Shown here: positions 12,170 through 22,545 of the stretch, in pieces
Layout of the letters: each line of letters starts with the position of its first letter
Position numbering within the stretch: the stretch's first letter is position 1
Source: Diphasiastrum complanatum
Lineage: Eukaryota > Streptophyta > Lycopodiopsida > Lycopodiales > Lycopodiaceae
Assembly: GCA_029204225.1 (NCBI GenBank)
Contig: CM055112.1
Location: 22,078,578-22,142,577, forward strand
Direction of reading: 5' to 3'
DNA: 64,000 nucleotides
Translations under genes and position numbers: made by a program
The notes under the pieces: model-generated
What the model was told of the DNA's origin: nothing
The model's input: the letters and a program-made list of their open reading frames with translations, nothing else
Database searches by the model: none

Positions 12170-12934
12170 CCAAAATGAGACCTTTTCCTGCCCCCCATGC
12201 TCTAGAGAGTACCAGTGAGATCATGCAAGTAACCAGAAGTACGGATATCTGATCTGATGGCACGACATCAGCAAATACATTTTAGGTCATGGCTAATTTG
12301 CCACTCTTGTATTTCCTTGATTAGTTGTAGATGCTTAATCACTCTAATCTTAGATTTACATAGAGTGACTATACTTACTGGATGTTACTTGACATATAGA
12401 TCAACAGAGCACACATATAGTGTAATATAGTAGTCTGATGCTAGTATGCAATCAAGACGAAAATACAGAATACATGTCCGCCTGCGTGCGAAGAAAATTC
12501 TGTCTAGGATCTGTAAATCCAACTGTCCACTAGTAAAGTGAGACGATTGCTCGTGAGAGCAATGTGTTTCTCCCATGCCAGTGCACTGTATGGATTTGCA
12601 TGCAGTGCTTGAATAAATCAGAGAGAGAGAGATCAATATAGATGGTTTTCTTGTTGTGTCTGATCTCGAATGCAAATGCGTCTGCTGTTTGTTTGTGTGT
12701 CTAACTAAGTTTTCTTGTTCATTTGAATTCCTCACCTTGGTTGAAACTATGTTGAATGTTGCATTAATTTTATAAACGTAGATCAGCAGTGCCTGACTAC
12801 ACTCTAGAGGACTGTAGGAGTGATTCAGCTGGCAGTGTCCAGCGATCGCATCTGAAACCCATCCGAGGGCAAGAGAGAGTCGTGGTTCCTTCACAAAAGC
12901 TTCGCGACTGCGATCCTCCTCATACTCTCATCAG
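12170..12934 (+). repeat. Probable 5' LTR region of degraded copia element (start unknown)
   Basis: This stretch directly precedes a TGGTATCAGAGC primer-binding site at 12935 and ends ...CTCATCAG, so it should be the 3' part of a 5' LTR. I could not fix its 5' boundary because no second LTR is in the window. A 169-codon minus-strand open frame inside it (12385-12894) has no recognisable motif and is best read as a chance frame in an LTR. Confidence 0.5.
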
Positions 12935-12946
12935 TGGTATCAGAGC
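12935..12946 (+). other. Primer-binding site, initiator-tRNA-Met type
   Basis: TGGTATCAGAGC matches the standard plant copia primer-binding site, complementary to the 3' end of initiator methionine tRNA. It lies about 100 bp ahead of the gag start at 13050. Confidence 0.85.
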
Positions 12947-13049
12947 AGGTCATCCTGTCATATTCTGACATAGCCAAAAAGCTACCAAATCTAGGAGGTC
13001 AAGCATTCAAATAAACAACCATCAACAAGAGAACAGAACTCAAGAAGCA

Positions 13050-15440
13050 ATGGCTTCAATCAGCCGCATGCAGAGCAAGATCTGCACAATGCTTGATTTT
13101 TCAGGATCTAACTTTCTAGCCTGAAAACTTAAGACACCACTGATACTCAAGGGCAAAGGACTATTCCCCTGGGTGGACGACACAGAAGAAATGCCTACGA
13201 CAACATGCAATGCGAATGGAGGGAGAAGAATGACAAGGCATTAGCCTTGCTATCATCTTCCATTGAAGATAGTCTCACACTTGACCTGGCTATACTCTCC
13301 AAAACTAAGGAGATGTGGGATGCATTACTCACTAGATTTCAGACAAAATCAAGAAGTCAAATCATGATGCTGGAAGATCAGCTGATGATTTTGCAATGGG
13401 ATGGAAAAGACCTCACTTCTTTCTAAGAAAGATGAAGAATTTGTTTCTATCACTACATAACTCTGGAGCAGAGAACGCCGTGTCAGTTGAGAAGTATCTC
13501 ACGTACCTGTTGAGAGCCTAAACCAGATCATTCCAGATGACAAGAACCCTGCTCGCGAAAGATTCCGCATTGAACCTCGAAAAGGCTATTGTCGAGATTT
13601 GAGAGGAAGTCGAGGCCAGAGAACATCTTGATTACAAAGATGGATCTGACCAGGCCCTCTATGGCCAAAAAAAAAAAATCCAAGAAACAATTCAAGCCTA
13701 GGAGGGAGTCAAATCAGAGGTAGGATCGTGACTAGCAAGCAGAGGGGACTAGCAAGAGCAACTGGAAGAGCAAACAGAGGTCAAAACAACAAGGTGCAGA
13801 CAAGAAGACTTGCATGAGATGCAGAAGAGATGGGCATACAGTAGATACATGCTGGCTCAATCCCAAGATTGAGTGTATCCATTGCCATAAGAAAGGTCAT
13901 GCAGCCATGGATTTCCACCAGAACCCGAGAAACAAATCAGCACAAAACAGACTAAAGAACAACAATACTTCATCCAATGTCGAAGAGTCCGAGAGCTCAA
14001 AAATGGGCGAAGAAAGAACGAACATAAATTGTTCGATCGCCTATATTTGTGAAGATGTGTGTGCAGCATCAACATCTGACACACATGAGGTGATTCTAGA
14101 CTCAAGAGCCACCTCACACTTTGTGACATCAAGACGAATAATGTTTGTTTTCAGAAGTGTAGATCCCTCAATATTCATAGTTCTTGGAGATGGATCTAGA
14201 CATCAAGTGAATGGTATTGGTTCACTATGGCTCAACACCAATGGCAGAGACAGGCGACTCAAAGATGTCCTGTTCGTGCCTACTCTGCAACAAGACTTGC
14301 TCTCTGTAGCAAGAATAGCAGATGCAGGGATGCGTGTGATGTTTTTTGACGAAGCATGCAATGTGATTGATGCTAGTACCAGTACTTTGATCGCTTAAGG
14401 CAGAAGGAAAGGAAGCCTATATCATCTGAAGATACGTCTACCTGTAGATCAGGTGCATCAGACTCATGATGACCAGCCAGACACTTTGTGGCATAGGAGA
14501 CTCTACCACATGAACTCAATGGCACTTTACCAAGCAAGCCATCATGGAGCAATAACAGGAGTCAGCATCTCGAATGCAACTAGTTCGACCACCTGTGATG
14601 CATGTTTGAAGGGCAAGAGTCATGCACACCATTCGTCAAAGACTCCTATAGAACGACTAAAATTCTGGAGCTAGTGCATCTCAGTAGGAGGTTCAAAATA
14701 TTATATAACCTTCATTGACGATTATAGCAAATTTGCCAGAGTTTATTTTATTCAGGATAAATCTGAAGCACTTGATAAACTCATAGAATATGTGAATTGG
14801 GCTGAGAGATGTACAGGCAGCAAAGTGAAGCAGATCAAAATAGATCGAGGTGGTGACTACATCTCGAATCGCTTCACTGATCGTGGCATCATTCACAGAA
14901 GAACTGTAGCCTACACACTGCAGTACAATGGAGTTGCTGAACGAAAGAACAAGACCCTGATGGAAGTAGCCAGATGTATGATGGCCTACTCGAAAGCTCC
15001 AAATGCACTGTGGGCTGAAGCAGTAGCTACAGCCACATACATCCAGAACTAAACAGACAAGTCTGATGTCCCTTACACGACACCACATGAGCTATGGTGG
15101 GGTAGAAAGCCCAATTTGTCTCACGTCAGAATCTTTGGCTATGCAGCTTATGCACATATTCCTGATAAGCTTTGAAAGAAGCTTGATGAGAAAGCCGAGC
15201 AGGGATTTTCTAGTAGGATATGAAACAATTTGTCATACTACAGAGTCTACATGCCAGACACGAACACTGTGAAAACAGTGAGAGATGTCAGATTCGATGA
15301 GAGTAGGACAATGGCCAATGACGATCCTGTCAGCTATGAAATTATGGAGAGACAGTACTTGAATTGCCGCCAATGATAGAGGGAGCAGAGGACGAACATG
15401 AAAACAAAGATTTTGGACAAAACATGTCCTTGATATTTTC
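13050..15440 (+). pseudogene. Ty1/copia gag-protease-integrase relic, no RT
   Basis: From ATG 13050 the copia order is recognisable in several frames. Gag runs in pieces to about 13640. Two zinc knuckles follow: CMRCRRDGHTVDTC, and CIHCHKKGHAAMDF with the last Cys replaced by Phe. The protease site is VILDSRATSHFVTS, where DSG has become DSR. Then come VLFVPTLQQDLLSVARIADAG, pre-integrase LWHRRLYHMNS, zinc-site CDACLKGKSHAHH, and core FIDDYSKFARVYF, DRGGDYIS, NGVAERKNKTLMEVAR. C-terminal LWWGRKPNLSHVRIFGY comes last. Multiple stops and frame changes inactivate it. Reverse transcriptase and RNase H are missing: recognisable sequence fades after about 15370. Confidence 0.88.
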
Positions 15441-16698
15441 CTAAGCCCCAACACTGGTTGTTACAGAATTATGTTGTTTGATACTTCTTGCTTGGCAGAA
15501 CCCCAATTGATTCTGCATGTCTGTCAAGTTTTTGTGTGTCCACTTGTTTCGAACCTATTAACTCCAAGAATCACAAGAACAAATCCCAGACCAAGTAAAT
15601 GCAACATGAACAGTGCCAGCCAAAATAAGCCCCTCCATTCTCTTGATGGTCTAGGAGTCTTCACAAGAGGAGGTCCAATGCTTTTTTTTATCAAAATCAC
15701 TTACCGACCCCTGCACGATTTCAAAACTCGAAATAGATTAACTTCAATGTACCCATCTTTTGCAACCTACTTTTTTTTTTTCTTTTAACAAAATAGTTAG
15801 AAAGTCTACATATCACTTTATTGGTCTAGGACCAAAGTATACTTGCACAACTTCGGCAATGGGACCTAGTAGGAGGGCGCCCTTCTAAAGTGTCCATTGA
15901 ATTCCCAACTCCCACAAGAAAGGCATTCAAAGAGTCATAGGTTATGGAAGGAGTCTCTTGACATTCCATAAGCCTATGGAGGCTCTTGGAGATTCTTTAA
16001 CTCCCCTAGGCTTCTCTCTCTCTCATTGGATGAGCATGGAACTCCGTGCATTGGAGGGGTCCATGGGCCATCTATATGAGGGTAGTAGGGCACCCATTGG
16101 GGGGGGGGGGGGGACATCTCTCTTGTTTGCTTGGCTTATGCTCTAGTGTTGCTACTAGTGTGTAGAGTGCTTTCTTGTGGTAGTATGCTTGAGGTTTGGA
16201 TCTTGCTTATGGTATGGGACATAAGTAGGGTTTGGATCTTGAGTATGCTACGGAGTGTTGTGGTATGCTTGTGATTTGTTTATGGTTAGCAAGGGGGTGC
16301 TAGATAGGTCTTGCTTGGAGCTTGGATCTAGATATGGTTGGGTGGTAAATACTTGAGGCCAGCTTGTTATCTATCTTTGTGTTTAAAGAGTAGGGACACA
16401 AGTGGAGGAGAAATCCTTGGAGGCTTGCAGATCCTTACTTGCAGGTGGAGGCATCCTAGCTTGGAGTTGGGGAGCATCTTGAAGCTTGCAGGTTGCTTGG
16501 AGGACATTTGGAGGCTCTACCTTGGATTTGGAGGACTTTCTCACCTCTACTTGTAAAAAAAGACCCAGCCTGCAAAACTATTGTCAAGAAACTTACTCAT
16601 GTGTTTCAATCGCCAATATTATGCTTTGATGTTAAAGTTAGAATTTTTTTCGAATAGGAACACAGATCATGCTACACAATAACACTGATAGAAAGCAC
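15441..16698. other. Non-coding, with a 15-G run
   Basis: No gene is supportable. The stretch contains 15 consecutive G at 16099-16113. At 16160-16560 it has loosely repeated words ('ggtttggatcttg', 'tggtatgcttg', 'ggaggcttgcag', 'cttggagg') giving a T/G-rich strand. Nothing ties it to a known element. Confidence 0.5.
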
Positions 16699-16702
16699 TC
16701 CC

Positions 16703-16772
16703 GTTGACGGGACGCATGTCCCGTCAACTCGCCTCGTGACGAGGCCCACTAGTCCTTATCCACTGATAGGAC
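16703..16772. repeat. Three consecutive hairpins
   Basis: Three inverted repeats sit side by side. The first is GTTGACGGGAC-GCAT-GTCCCGTCAAC at 16703-16728, with perfect 11-bp arms. The second is GCCTCG-TGA-CGAGGC at 16731-16745, with perfect 6-bp arms. The third is GTCCTTATC-CACT-GATAGGAC at 16752-16772, with 8 paired bases and one bulge. Their spacing of 2-6 bases suggests a structured unit. Confidence 0.75.
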
Positions 16773-18287
16773 CCACAGTATAGTAACACAATAGTTCTAC
16801 TTTAATTCTAACTCTCTCCCTTAAAGTAGAGTCTACTTTTTATATAGCCATTGTTGTACATTTCGCATCCTTCGTTGGCTATGGCTCCATCTAGCATGCC
16901 TATGGCGGTCTCCCAACTAGTCTATGATATGGCTTCTCCAACTAGCTTGAGCAAGAGGATGGGAAGAGCACAATCAACATAGGGTGAGTGTTCCTGTGGG
17001 TAAGATCCACTCTTCTCTCTTTTCTCTCCTTAGTTTCTAACAAATGACGGCTTAACCTAAAAGACAAAACCCTAAACTAAATCTCCTCCTTTAAGGCTTA
17101 CCCGACTAGAGAATGGAGGCCTAGATTGACTTAACCTGTTGCCAGATGAATAATATACAATAAAATATGAAGTAACACAGTACAAGAAACCACACAAGGG
17201 AGAACACTCAGAGAGAAAGATAGGCATGTATTGCAAATGAGGTTCTTCTCGAAAATGGACTCTTCCACTCCTATTTATACTTGGAGTGGTGGTCACTTAC
17301 AGAAATGCATTGTGGGACAAGTAAGCCACATAGACTAACTTAATTTTGAATCACATTGGTGCCATGGGACAAACCCCCAATAGGCCTTTGTGACTAACTT
17401 TTACTTAGCTTGAAATTACATATCTATGTGCAGTGCCCATGGCAATTTAAATTTAGAACTAAATAACTTAAGCCAGTATGGATACCGTAAAAGCCTAAAC
17501 TTGCTGGGCAAGTTCTACGTTTAAATCCTATCATGCTTGTATTTTTGAAGATGTTCCGTAGGATGGCTATAATATTCCTTGGAATATCAACCTACATTAT
17601 CCCCTCTGTTAAGAACTTGGCGGTCCCATGCCAAGTGCAATGTAAAGACCCCACTCCTTATGGTGTTGGAGGAGTCAAAGTCGGTGCAGCTTGTAGATGT
17701 AGAACTTTTTGTAAAGTGCTACTCCGTAGGTAATGAAGTTTTGAAAAGGTACGAGCATCTCCAGAAGATTTAAATTGAATCAAGTTGGAGTTGGATCGTT
17801 GATCGCTTGCCTCCAATTGCTCACGCAGATGATTCAACGGATGATGTATACGAGCGTAGTATTTCTTGAGACATGATGTGAATGCCACACAAGGGGTTAT
17901 TGAACAACGGTGAGAGGAAGATGGAGTGGGTGTGACAGGGGGTGTTGTAATCTCGGAAGTGGTGAAGGTGGATAGATGGATGTTGCTGGATGGATCAAAA
18001 TTCTTTGCTCATTACTGTCTTTTGAAAGCACTTTTGTCAGCAAAAGTTTTCCATTTGACGTTTCTTGCAGCTGTTTGATTTTTTTTTTTTTGGACTTAAA
18101 GACATGGCTCATAATCGTTGCTAGGAACCTCTAACATCCTTGAGTTTGTTGCTTCAAATGCCAAACTATATCAATGGTATGTTGTAGATGGCGTAGATTT
18201 GTCTGCTTCACGAACACAAAGGTACTGTAGTTGATAAACTATTGTCTCCAAAAATACTTTGTTGACAGAGATCTCCTCTTTTGACGT
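16773..18287. other. Non-coding, possible LTR-like piece with TATA box
   Basis: No coding region is recognised. On the minus strand TATAAATAGG (about 17272-17281) is a good TATA box, and 17040-17470 has LTR-like composition. I found no duplicate or primer-binding site to prove an LTR. The rest has only short frames. Confidence 0.4.
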
Positions 18288-18975
18288 TGTTGTGTTAAAA
18301 ATTCACAATTCTAGCTTGACTAGTTTTGGTCATATGACTTGTAAATAGTTAGATGGTCATGATGTGGCTTGTCACACGTGCCAAATAGCATAGGATTCCA
18401 TTCATAAGGATGTTCTCAAGTAGACCTAAGTGTTAGAACCTTTGGAATGAGTCCAAATTATGCTTAGATACAAGGGAGAAAAAATAGGAGCTATTTTTGG
18501 TAATTTTTGCATTGTTGAGGGATCTCCAAGATTCCAACCCTAACTTGGTAGGGATGAAAGATCCACCAAAATTAGCATTAGGGATAGGTTTAGGGCTACT
18601 CATACCTGCCCAAAACCGTGATGGATCATGTATATATAGGTGATGATATCTCACCAAAATCAATCAAGCAATTTCATGTTTTTTTCTCTCATAATGGTGC
18701 AATTGCTCTCTATGTTCATAATTGTTTGAGTACTTGTGATTACTAATGATTATAGGATTGAATGTAGGTCTGGTGTACAGTACTCAGACTGTGGGAGGCC
18801 GTACTTTCACACGTGTGAAGCCTTCTTCAAGGATTTGGGCCATTTAGTGAGGTTCAAGCATAGATTTTTGATGGATTTTGATGGTTCAACTTGTGCTAAT
18901 CTTATGAAATCATAATCTATTGTTTCCCTCATCATTTCAAGTGTTTTAGGATCCTTATTTGCTGTAATTTTTACA
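18288..18975 (+). repeat. 5' LTR of the copia element
   Basis: The LTR begins TGTTGTGTTAAAA and ends TTTTTACA, a TGT...ACA terminal pair. It contains a TATA box (TGTATATATAGG, about 18630-18641) placed for transcription toward gag. It also contains the 14-bp perfect palindrome TTCACACGTGTGAA at 18806-18819, with a G-box-like CACGTG core. It is 688 bp long. The start could also be set 3 bp later, since TGT repeats there. Confidence 0.92.
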
Positions 18976-18987
18976 TGGTATCAGAGC
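18976..18987 (+). other. Primer-binding site, initiator-tRNA-Met type
   Basis: TGGTATCAGAGC directly abuts the CA end of the 5' LTR, which fixes the LTR boundary and the plus-strand orientation of the element. Confidence 0.95.
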
Positions 18988-19786
18988 CTAAAGGCTGAAA
19001 TGAGCTAAATCCTTGGTTTTCATTCAATTTGATCACAATTTTTGATCTAAATCTTGTGTAGATTGGATCTTAGCATCTAGTATTGATTCTAGAACTCAAA
19101 GTGAGTCAAATACATTGGAGATTGGTGTTGTGTGACTTCATTTGCAGGTGTTTAGGTGTCTAAAACCAGAGGCAAAGTTGAATTCAATTCACATTACCAA
19201 GATAGCAAGTTTTGCTTGCTCCAAGCATTGATTTCTAAGCGAGTTTTGGAGGTGATTTCATAGAGAAGGCTTTCTAGCATTCAAGGAGAGGGAAGATCAG
19301 AGTTTTGGGGACTCTTCAAGGCTGTTCTAAGGTGTAGTAGGCACCTCCTAAAGTGATTTAGGTTTAGTCCAACCATTGCTTGACTTATGCACCAAATTAG
19401 ATCAATTTTTCATCAATTTTGATCATTTTTTGCTTGTGATTGGATAGTAGATTGTGTTGCATCCTCATTAAGTTCCATTTAGATCTTTTACAAGTGATTT
19501 TGGAAGTATATTAGGTTGCTGAAATTCACTCTTGATCAGATCATTTGGAAGCTTTAATGTTCTTTATAGAAAGAGGGGCAATTCTACTAGTATTGTCTAC
19601 TTCAATCAAGCAAGTGCATTGTTTCTAGTATTCTATGATTTGATTTTGTTAGAGATCATTCTTAGATCTTTATAGAAAGTCTATTACTGATCTTTTCAGG
19701 TCCCTAAGAAGTGGGATAAGTTAGACCTTCAATCAAATCAATAGAAGTAACCTTCATTTGTGTCAAGTCCTTGATTAGGAGACTAG

Positions 19787-20548
19787 ATGGCATCTATAAA
19801 TGCATATCTTTTGGATACTAATGAAAGGCTCAACAAAACTAACTATTCCATATGGAAAGTTAGAATGGAATCTATCATGATCATGCAAGATCTGATGGAA
19901 ATTGTAAATGGTAAGGAGGGTGAACCTATTCATCCTCAAGAAAAAGCCAAATATATCAAGAGGTGCAATGTTGCACTACATTGCATAAAAATGAATGTTG
20001 CAAATGAACTCTTAAGAGAGGTAGGAGATTGCACTTCAGCTCAAGATGCTTGGGAGACTTTGCAAAAGGTCTATGAATCCAAGAACCAAACTAGAATGTT
20101 AGCGTTGAAGAATCAAATCTATAGAAGCTATCAAAAGAAAGGAGAGAGTGCACATACTTTTGTCCTAAGAGTAAAGGAATTGAACAAAGAGCTAGCCTTT
20201 ATAGGTGACCCTATCAAGGATGAAGAGCTTGTTCAACTCATATTGAATGGACTAAGCTTTGAATTTGACAATTTGGTTCAGGGATATGCAATTATGGGTA
20301 AGCTACCCATACTTGAAGAACTCCAAGGCACACTCATGGCCGAGGAATCAAGAAGGAGCCAAATGCAAGAGAGGATGGATAGGATTTCCATCCAAGGTGG
20401 AGATGACCAAGATCTCTTCACCAAAGGCAAAGCAAGTCCAAAGGCAAAGGATCAACATTCAAGAAATCTACAAAGCTTGAGGATCAAGAAGGACCCCCAA
20501 AGGCATCTCCATCAACCACCAAAGTCAAGAAGGACAAATCAAAGGTGA
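19787..20548 (+). CDS. gag: Copia Gag (capsid) open frame
   Basis: This 253-codon frame encodes the copia capsid-type Gag that packages element RNA in virus-like particles. It starts at ATG 19787 after an 800-bp leader. Family landmarks are LNKTNYSIWKVRMESIM near residues 16-32, AQDAWETLQKVYESKNQTRM near 86-105, and the long helical stretch ending LILNGLSFEFDNL. The zinc knuckle expected at the Gag C-terminus is not in this frame; it is at the start of the next one. The frame changes between about 20430 and 20445, so the last 35 or so residues here are out of the ancestral frame. The stop (TGA 20546-20548) overlaps the next ATG at 20545. Confidence 0.9.
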   Translation: MASINAYLLDTNERLNKTNYSIWKVRMESIMIMQDLMEIVNGKEGEPIHPQEKAKYIKRCNVALHCIKMNVANELLREVGDCTSAQDAWETLQKVYESKNQTRMLALKNQIYRSYQKKGESAHTFVLRVKELNKELAFIGDPIKDEELVQLILNGLSFEFDNLVQGYAIMGKLPILEELQGTLMAEESRRSQMQERMDRISIQGGDDQDLFTKGKASPKAKDQHSRNLQSLRIKKDPQRHLHQPPKSRRTNQR

Positions 20549-22545
20549 TGTGCTACTATTGTAGCAAGATGGGGCATTATGCCTCGGAATGCTTCAAGAG
20601 GAAGCAAGATCAAAGCCAAGCCAACATGAGCAAAGAGGAGGAGGAGGAGAGTTCACATGAGGACTCTCTCATGATGTCCATATTTTCTTCAACAAGCTTC
20701 AAAGGAGAAGATCCTTGGTGGATTGACTCGGGTGATAGTTCACACATGACTAGTAAAGGGGAGTTTTTCTCTTCTCTCTTATCTTATGATGGACCTATAA
20801 AGTCTATCTATACAGAAAATGATGAAGCTTGTAAGATTGAAGGAGTTGGTAGCATTCCCCTTTGCTTAGGATCTTCCAAAAAGATCAACATAGAAGGTGT
20901 TTTGTACATTCCTACAATAACAAAGAATCTACTAAGTGTTGGCCAAATGGTAGACAATGGTTTCAATGTTGACTTTGCTTCAAATGAATGTTTCATCAAG
21001 AAGAAGGGTAAGATAGTGGATAAGGGCAATAGACTTGGCAAACTTTATAAGCTGGATGCATTTGTGGATACTAATGTTGTCATGTTGGCCGAGAAGAGCA
21101 AGATATCTACCTTTACTTTATGGCACAAAAGACTTGGACATGTCAACTCGGGTTCCATGGAGGCTATGATCAAGGAGGAGTATGCTTTAGGCCTACCAAG
21201 GTCTATTGGGAAGGAAGACAAGGTTTGTGAAGCTTGTGCCTTATCCAAGGCACATAAGAAGGTGTTTCCTAACTCCATCACAAAGTCATCTCATCCTCTT
21301 GAACTCATACACTCGGATGTGCACATTTCTAGCACCAAATCTAATGGAGGTTCATCCATGTTTTTAACCTTCATTGATGACTACTCAAGATATTATTGGG
21401 TGTTCTTACTTTCCTTCAAGTCTCAAGTATTTGATACTTTTGTAAAGTTCAAGTTGTTTGTGGAAAAGCATCATAATCATAGCATCAAGATTCTTAGAAG
21501 TGACAATGGTGGAGAATTCATCTCCAATGAGTTCAAGGCCTTTTGTGAGGAGGAAGGGATCAAGAAAGAGAATTCTTGTCCTTACACTCCTCAACAAAAT
21601 GAAGTTGCTGAAAGAAGGAATAGAACATTATGTGAATGTTCTAACGCTTTAAGATTAGATGCTTGTTTGCCCAAATCCTTTTGGGGTGAGTCTCTTGTAT
21701 GTGCAAACTACTTGATGAATAGGGTGTCTTGCAAAGCAATTGAAGGCAAAACTCCTTATGAGATGTTGTATGGAAAGAAACCCAATCTTAATCACTTGAA
21801 AGTTTTTGGGTGTATATGTTATGTGCATGTGCCATTGGAAACAAGGACCAAGGAGGATCCATCTTCCACAAGAGGGATCATGCTTGGATATGCAAGCTCA
21901 AGCAAGGGCTACAAAGTCTATCTCCCATCCTTGAACAAATTTGTTGTTTCAAGGGATGTCATCTTTGATGAACATCATATGCATATGCTTGAAGAAGGCT
22001 CAAGTGCTCCAACAATCAAGAAGAAGATGGCCGAGGAGCAAGATCTTGGTTTTGAGGAGGAGCTCATGGAGGAGCAAGCACCAAACCCACCTATCACACC
22101 AAGGAGATCTTCAAGGGCAAAAGTGGAGCCATCAAGGCTCACATATCAAGGCAAAGGACAGCAAGTTGAGGGTATCTCATCCACTTCTTATGCTTTATCT
22201 AGTTTTGAAGAACCGTCTAATGTTGAAGATGCATTGAACTCCAAAGAATGGTATAAAGCTATGTTGGATGAGTATGATGCCTTGATTGAGAATGAAACTT
22301 GGTTGCTTGTTGAGAGACCTCAAAGGAATGTAATAGGATGCAAATGGGTCTTCAAGCTTAAGTTGAATGCAAATGGGAGTGTTAACAAACATAAAGCAAG
22401 ATTAGTTGCAAAAGGTTACGCTCAAGAGAGAGGGATAGACTATGAGGAAAACTTTTGCACCCGTGGCCAAGATGGTCACAATAAGGCTAATCATTGCACT
22501 TGCATCACATTTTGGATGGATTCTATGTCAAATGGATGTCTCTAA
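20545..22545 (+). CDS. pol: Copia zinc knuckle, protease, integrase and RT start
   Basis: A 666-codon frame carries the Gag zinc knuckle CYYCSKMGHYASEC (residues 3-16, CX2CX4HX4C). It continues with aspartic protease WWIDSGDSSHMTS (catalytic Asp at residue 61), VLYIPTITKNLLSVGQMVD, pre-integrase LWHKRLGHVNSGSM and CEACALSKAHKK. The integrase core has catalytic positions in IHSDVH, SDNGGEF and VAERRNRT, and the C-terminal block LKVFGCICYVH to VVSRDVIFDE follows. The start of reverse transcriptase (GCKWVFKLKLNANGSVNKHKARL) comes last. The usual NGVAER reads NEVAER. The frame leaves the RT after residue 634, at an extra A in GAGGAAAACTTTTG near 22445, so the last 33 codons are spurious. The ATG at 20545 is inside the ancestral Gag-Pol frame and probably not a natural start. 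Confidence 0.93.
   Translation: MMCYYCSKMGHYASECFKRKQDQSQANMSKEEEEESSHEDSLMMSIFSSTSFKGEDPWWIDSGDSSHMTSKGEFFSSLLSYDGPIKSIYTENDEACKIEGVGSIPLCLGSSKKINIEGVLYIPTITKNLLSVGQMVDNGFNVDFASNECFIKKKGKIVDKGNRLGKLYKLDAFVDTNVVMLAEKSKISTFTLWHKRLGHVNSGSMEAMIKEEYALGLPRSIGKEDKVCEACALSKAHKKVFPNSITKSSHPLELIHSDVHISSTKSNGGSSMFLTFIDDYSRYYWVFLLSFKSQVFDTFVKFKLFVEKHHNHSIKILRSDNGGEFISNEFKAFCEEEGIKKENSCPYTPQQNEVAERRNRTLCECSNALRLDACLPKSFWGESLVCANYLMNRVSCKAIEGKTPYEMLYGKKPNLNHLKVFGCICYVHVPLETRTKEDPSSTRGIMLGYASSSKGYKVYLPSLNKFVVSRDVIFDEHHMHMLEEGSSAPTIKKKMAEEQDLGFEEELMEEQAPNPPITPRRSSRAKVEPSRLTYQGKGQQVEGISSTSYALSSFEEPSNVEDALNSKEWYKAMLDEYDALIENETWLLVERPQRNVIGCKWVFKLKLNANGSVNKHKARLVAKGYAQERGIDYEENFCTRGQDGHNKANHCTCITFWMDSMSNGCL

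Noticed and set aside
12385-12894. 169-codon minus frame
   Set aside because: It lies in the region just ahead of a copia primer-binding site, has no motif, and is best explained as chance in an LTR.
12935-12946. Possible tRNA gene remnants at the TGGTATCAGAGC sites
   Set aside because: Only the 12-base complement of a tRNA 3' end is present, at LTR edges. These are primer-binding sites, not tRNA genes.
16099-16113. 15-G run as a G-quadruplex or regulatory site
   Set aside because: A single homopolymer in non-coding DNA with no context; possibly a length-uncertain sequencing feature.
18433-18663. 76-codon minus frame in the 5' copia LTR (same at 23895-24125)
   Set aside because: It is duplicated only because the LTR is duplicated; there is no protein family, and it runs against the LTR TATA box.
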